A DNA stretch of 64,000 nucleotides, from NCBI GenBank assembly GCA_905221605.1, contig CAJNDS010002505.1, forward strand, positions 310,001 through 374,000, in the 5' to 3' direction. A program made the position numbers and the translations under genes. Under the pieces are notes generated by a model. It did no database searches, had not been told where the DNA came from, and saw nothing but the letters and a program-made list of their open reading frames with translations. This document shows, in pieces, positions 61,801 through 64,000 of the stretch; positions within the stretch are counted from its first letter, which is position 1; each line of letters begins with the position of its first letter. The DNA comes from Symbiodinium natans. Lineage: Eukaryota > Sar > Dinophyceae > Suessiales > Symbiodiniaceae.

Positions 61801-64000
61801 CACGTTCTACATCGAGACCTGAAGCTCAGACCTCAACATCACGCAGAGACGGATCCTCTTCCTCAAAATGATATGCTTCGCCAAGGCCCTCAAATTTCTT
61901 TCTGTCGAAGAGCGGGACAGCCAATGGAGTTTGGGTGATGCTGCTTGGGCTCGTGAATTTGTCGCCGCTCTTGCTTTTGTGATCTGGCAGAGGAACTTGA
62001 AGATGGGCGACTTTGGAATTGCGAAAGTCAAGTCCTGAGTTACACTACGTTTGCCACTTGTAGGCTCGCAACACAGGCTGCTTCCATGCGCAGGTTCTTG
62101 CCTGCACCATAGCCGTTGCAAAGACGCAGATCGGAACGTCGGTCGCCTCACATCGGCTTGCTGCTGGGAGACGTCGTTGATCCTGGAGCATCTGCTTGTA
62201 AATCAAAGCCAAGGCCGTATTACTTGAGCCCAGAGCTATGTCAGGAGAAGCCCTGACCCCAATCATGTGTTGCACTTGGACGCTTGCATGGCGCATGGCC
62301 TCCCAGGGAATACAATTTCCCGTCAGACATTTGGGCCATGGGATGCATTTTGTATGAGTGCGGCACCTACTCTCGCTTTTGTTACATGTCTTTTGCAAGT
62401 TTCATTGACAGCATGCACTACTGTATGTTTGTTGCTACCATTGCAGCTTCAAAGGCTTTGTGCACGCAAAGTGCCTTTCGATGCGCCCAACATTCCGGGC
62501 CTTGTTCGAGAGATAGTCTGTGGCTGAGCGAGGTTTTGCTTGCTTGGTTTCTTCTTGGGTGCAACACAAACTCCCCGAGCTGGATTCGGGACCAGAGACC
62601 TGCAAGGGACAATTTGAGATCATCTGCAATCCGCAAATGCCCCAAGCGGTTTTCCAGCTGCCGATTTTCCGGCGAAATTCACGTCAACAAAAGCAGACCA
62701 TAGCAGACCGGAGATAAACTAAAAACGGGGATTGGCGAAATATGAAGTTAATCAGTGTCTTGCGGCAGGATCGCAGGTGAACAGCAGGCCAGAACTTCGG
62801 ACAGCCGCTGCAACCACAGCAGTGGGCAGCACGGCTCCCCCGGAGAGGTCCCTGGTGCGAAAGGTCTCGAGGCGTCAACGCTGGGTTTCTGGAGGGTCCT
62901 GGCGGACTTTAATGGCTGGCGGCCAGGCAGGGTAGGCATCTCCAGAAGAGAATGAGAATAATGAGAGTGCTCTCCAGATAATCTTTCCCGTTAAACGGGG
63001 GCAGCCCGCTAGCATCAAGGCATCAAGGCACGGAGTGACAGGCATAAATAGATCCAAAGCCGAGCCCGCGCAGAATTCCTCCGACCGACTCAGACAGCTG
63101 TTATAGCTTGGCCAGGTATGGTGGCTTCCTGAACTTGTTGACTTTCCAGGACATCTCGCTCTCCTGTTCTCCCACAAAGTCGGCCTCGCAGTGGAGCGGG
63201 GCGGATTGAAACGGTCCGGGTACCACGGTTGGCGAGAGCAACCTAGTCGACAAGTGGGTTGCCGACCTGGCCCTTGGGCACACTATCCGTATTGAGTCGT
63301 CGCTCTGCTGTCGACAACCTGGTCCAGCAGGCCAATCGGGTCGTCTCTCCTTTCCACACGGTCGTCCAGCAGCTCCACGTGTTCCTCCAGTTGGTAAACG
63401 AGGATGGAGTGGTCTGGGTCTCTCTCTCTCTCTCTCTCCATATCTCTCTTTTTCTTCTTTCTCTCGTTCTCTCTTTCTTTCTTTTTTTTTCTGGCTTTCT
63501 TTATCTTTATGCCGTTCGGGCCTTGCTGTAATTCCAAAAATGCCCGGCATGCTGCACTCATCACACTCTTTGAGAACCCCAAAAGGAATCTTCCCGAAGT
63601 CGCACAAAGTTTGAGGCCTTCAGGGCCTTGTGGGACATGATATGACATTGTCGGACGGGGTCTGGCTTCTGGGGTGCCTAGTGTGGTTTTTCAAAATCTT
63701 GAGTAGCTGGGATGTGTCTACATGAATCTTGGCATGCAGCTCGCCATCGGAGCACGGGCGAACGCTAAAGCAAGTTCCGTGTCTTCGGGTGGACTTGTTC
63801 TTGCAGCTTGCAGCTGAGGTAAGGGGAACAATCCCCAGCGTGTCTGTTCCCAAGAAGCTGCACACGTACTCAAACCCGTACTCAAACATAGGCCTCAAAA
63901 GGGCAAGCAACTTGGTTCAGGCCAGCTTCCTACTCGCCCTTTGTGAGGGAGCTTGTGAGCCAGATGCTGAACAGGACTGCAGGGATGACTGCGCAATGCA
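55666..64000 (+). CDS. NIMA-related (NEK) serine/threonine protein kinase, partial
   Basis: Phosphorylates Ser/Thr on proteins; NEKs act in cilia, centrosomes and the cell cycle (family knowledge). Exons found: 55666-55710 (VGEGSFGKALLVRSE, ATP loop), 55776-55838 (DGQKLICKMVDV, catalytic Lys), 57975-58009 (EGKLLSEL), 58074-58124 (KHPYIVRYRESFTESG), 58369 to about 58420 (LCILMDYCEGGDLTARI, hinge), 61758-61823 (HKKHVLHRDLK), 61886-61915 (PSNFFLSKSG), 61993-62026 (NLKMGDFGIAK), 62094-62137 (AKTQIGT), 62214-62249 (PYYLSPELCQE), 62307-62357 (YNFPSDIWAMGCILYE), 62455 to about 62515 (LCARKVPFDAPNIPGLV), and 63921 onward (ASYSPFVRELVSQMLN). HRD, DFG and SPE motifs are intact. Phases agree at every resolved junction; donors are GT (4), GC (3) and GA (3), and all acceptors are AG|G. 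Missing: the first N-terminal residues, an exon before 61758, a short one before 63921, and everything past the window. Confidence 0.9.
55839..57974. other. 2.1-kb NEK kinase intron
   Basis: It begins GA (GACGCT) and ends TAG|G. A + strand frame around 57180-57393 (with DPTPTQFAFDITLPEGVASK) looks protein-like and could be part of an inserted element or nested exon, but I do not recognise it. Confidence 0.45.
57975..58420 (+). CDS. NEK kinase helix-C to hinge exons
   Basis: Exon 57975-58009 starts DAVKEGKLLSEL and ends at a GC donor. Exon 58074-58124 reads KHPYIVRYRESFTESG and ends at a GT donor, with Trp split across the junction. The exon from 58369 reads LCILMDYCEGGDLTARIAEA; its 3' end is not fixed (a GC donor after ARI or AE is possible). 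Confidence 0.88.
59688..59860 (+). repeat. Degenerate GATTCGCGCACTGG repeat
   Basis: About eight imperfect units (GATTCGCCCACT, GATTCGTGCACC, GGACTCGCGCACCGG and similar) inside the region between kinase exons. Confidence 0.75.
60100..60235 (+). repeat. GTGGCCTGGCCC repeat array
   Basis: Twelve-base GTGGCCTGGCCC units with GTGGCGTGGCCC variants, then GGCTTCTGGCRTG units. Confidence 0.9.
60248..61160 (+). repeat. Three dispersed copies of a CTCGAAGTTTGAAAG motif
   Basis: Copies start near 60248, 60932 and 61119. The first two share CTCGAAGTTTGAAAG, then CCCG(A/G)AAAA, then CTGCCAGGTTT(T/C)GG(T/C)TGC over about 75 bp. The third keeps CTCGAAGTTTCGAAG and AAAGGTTTCGCTGGGCG. They may be fragments of one dispersed repeat family. 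Confidence 0.65.
61758..62515 (+). CDS. NEK kinase catalytic loop to helix-F exons
   Basis: Seven exons of 66, 30, 34, 44, 36, 51 and about 61 bases encode the catalytic loop HRDLKPSN, DFG, the activation segment AKTQIGTPYYLSPE, and SDIWAMGCILYELC. Introns are 57-97 bp. All phases agree. Exon 61886-61915 is only 30 bases (PSNFFLSKSG) and ends before a GA donor. Confidence 0.92.
62530..63920. other. Kinase intron region with CT-rich tract
   Basis: No complete gene seen. A pyrimidine-rich microsatellite (TCTCTC, then TTTCTTTCT) lies at 63418-63490. A short kinase exon for the segment between GLVREIV and PASYSPF must lie here but I could not place it. Confidence 0.4.
63921..64000 (+). CDS. NEK kinase exon near the C-lobe end (runs to a donor near 63969)
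   Basis: Reads PASYSPFVRELVSQMLNR after an AG|G acceptor, matching the last helices of the kinase C-lobe (SYSxxLRxLVSQLFxR in the family). The exon probably ends near 63969 with GA in donor position; the rest of the gene is outside the window. Confidence 0.75.

Overview
The window looks like nuclear DNA of a dinoflagellate, most likely from the Suessiales/Symbiodiniaceae (inference). Three things point there. Genes are broken into many short exons. Introns end almost always in AG followed by G, but begin with GT, GC or GA. Large amounts of simple-sequence DNA fill the introns and intergenic spaces. All recognisable genes are on the + strand. No rRNA, CRISPR, bacterial operon or viral gene is visible.

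Layout. About 1-21.7 kb is gene-poor: I found no gene I can name, only tandem repeats, a tRNA-like promoter pair, and a 1,987-bp AT-rich block (4654-6640) bounded by imperfect inverted repeats. About 21.8-34.5 kb holds short exons of one or two unidentified coiled-coil proteins; the best-supported chain starts at an ATG at 28884. At 38894-51750 lies a complete M1-family zinc aminopeptidase of the puromycin-sensitive type. I could reconstruct it as 21 exons of 2,661 coding bases (886 residues); its largest intron (4.1 kb) and several others are filled with tandem arrays. At 52.5-53.3 kb there are weak coding pieces of unknown function. From 55666 to beyond the right edge lies a NIMA-related (NEK) protein kinase split into exons of 30-66 bp; its extreme N-terminus, one internal exon and its C-terminus are not visible.

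The two named genes are cytosolic housekeeping or regulatory proteins and share no pathway that I can see. What links them is the gene architecture. Their protein alignments force many GC and GA donors, one intron is flanked by an 8-bp direct repeat, and one aminopeptidase exon contains a 13-base GC...AG segment whose removal restores the reading frame. These splice features are the most interesting signal in the window.
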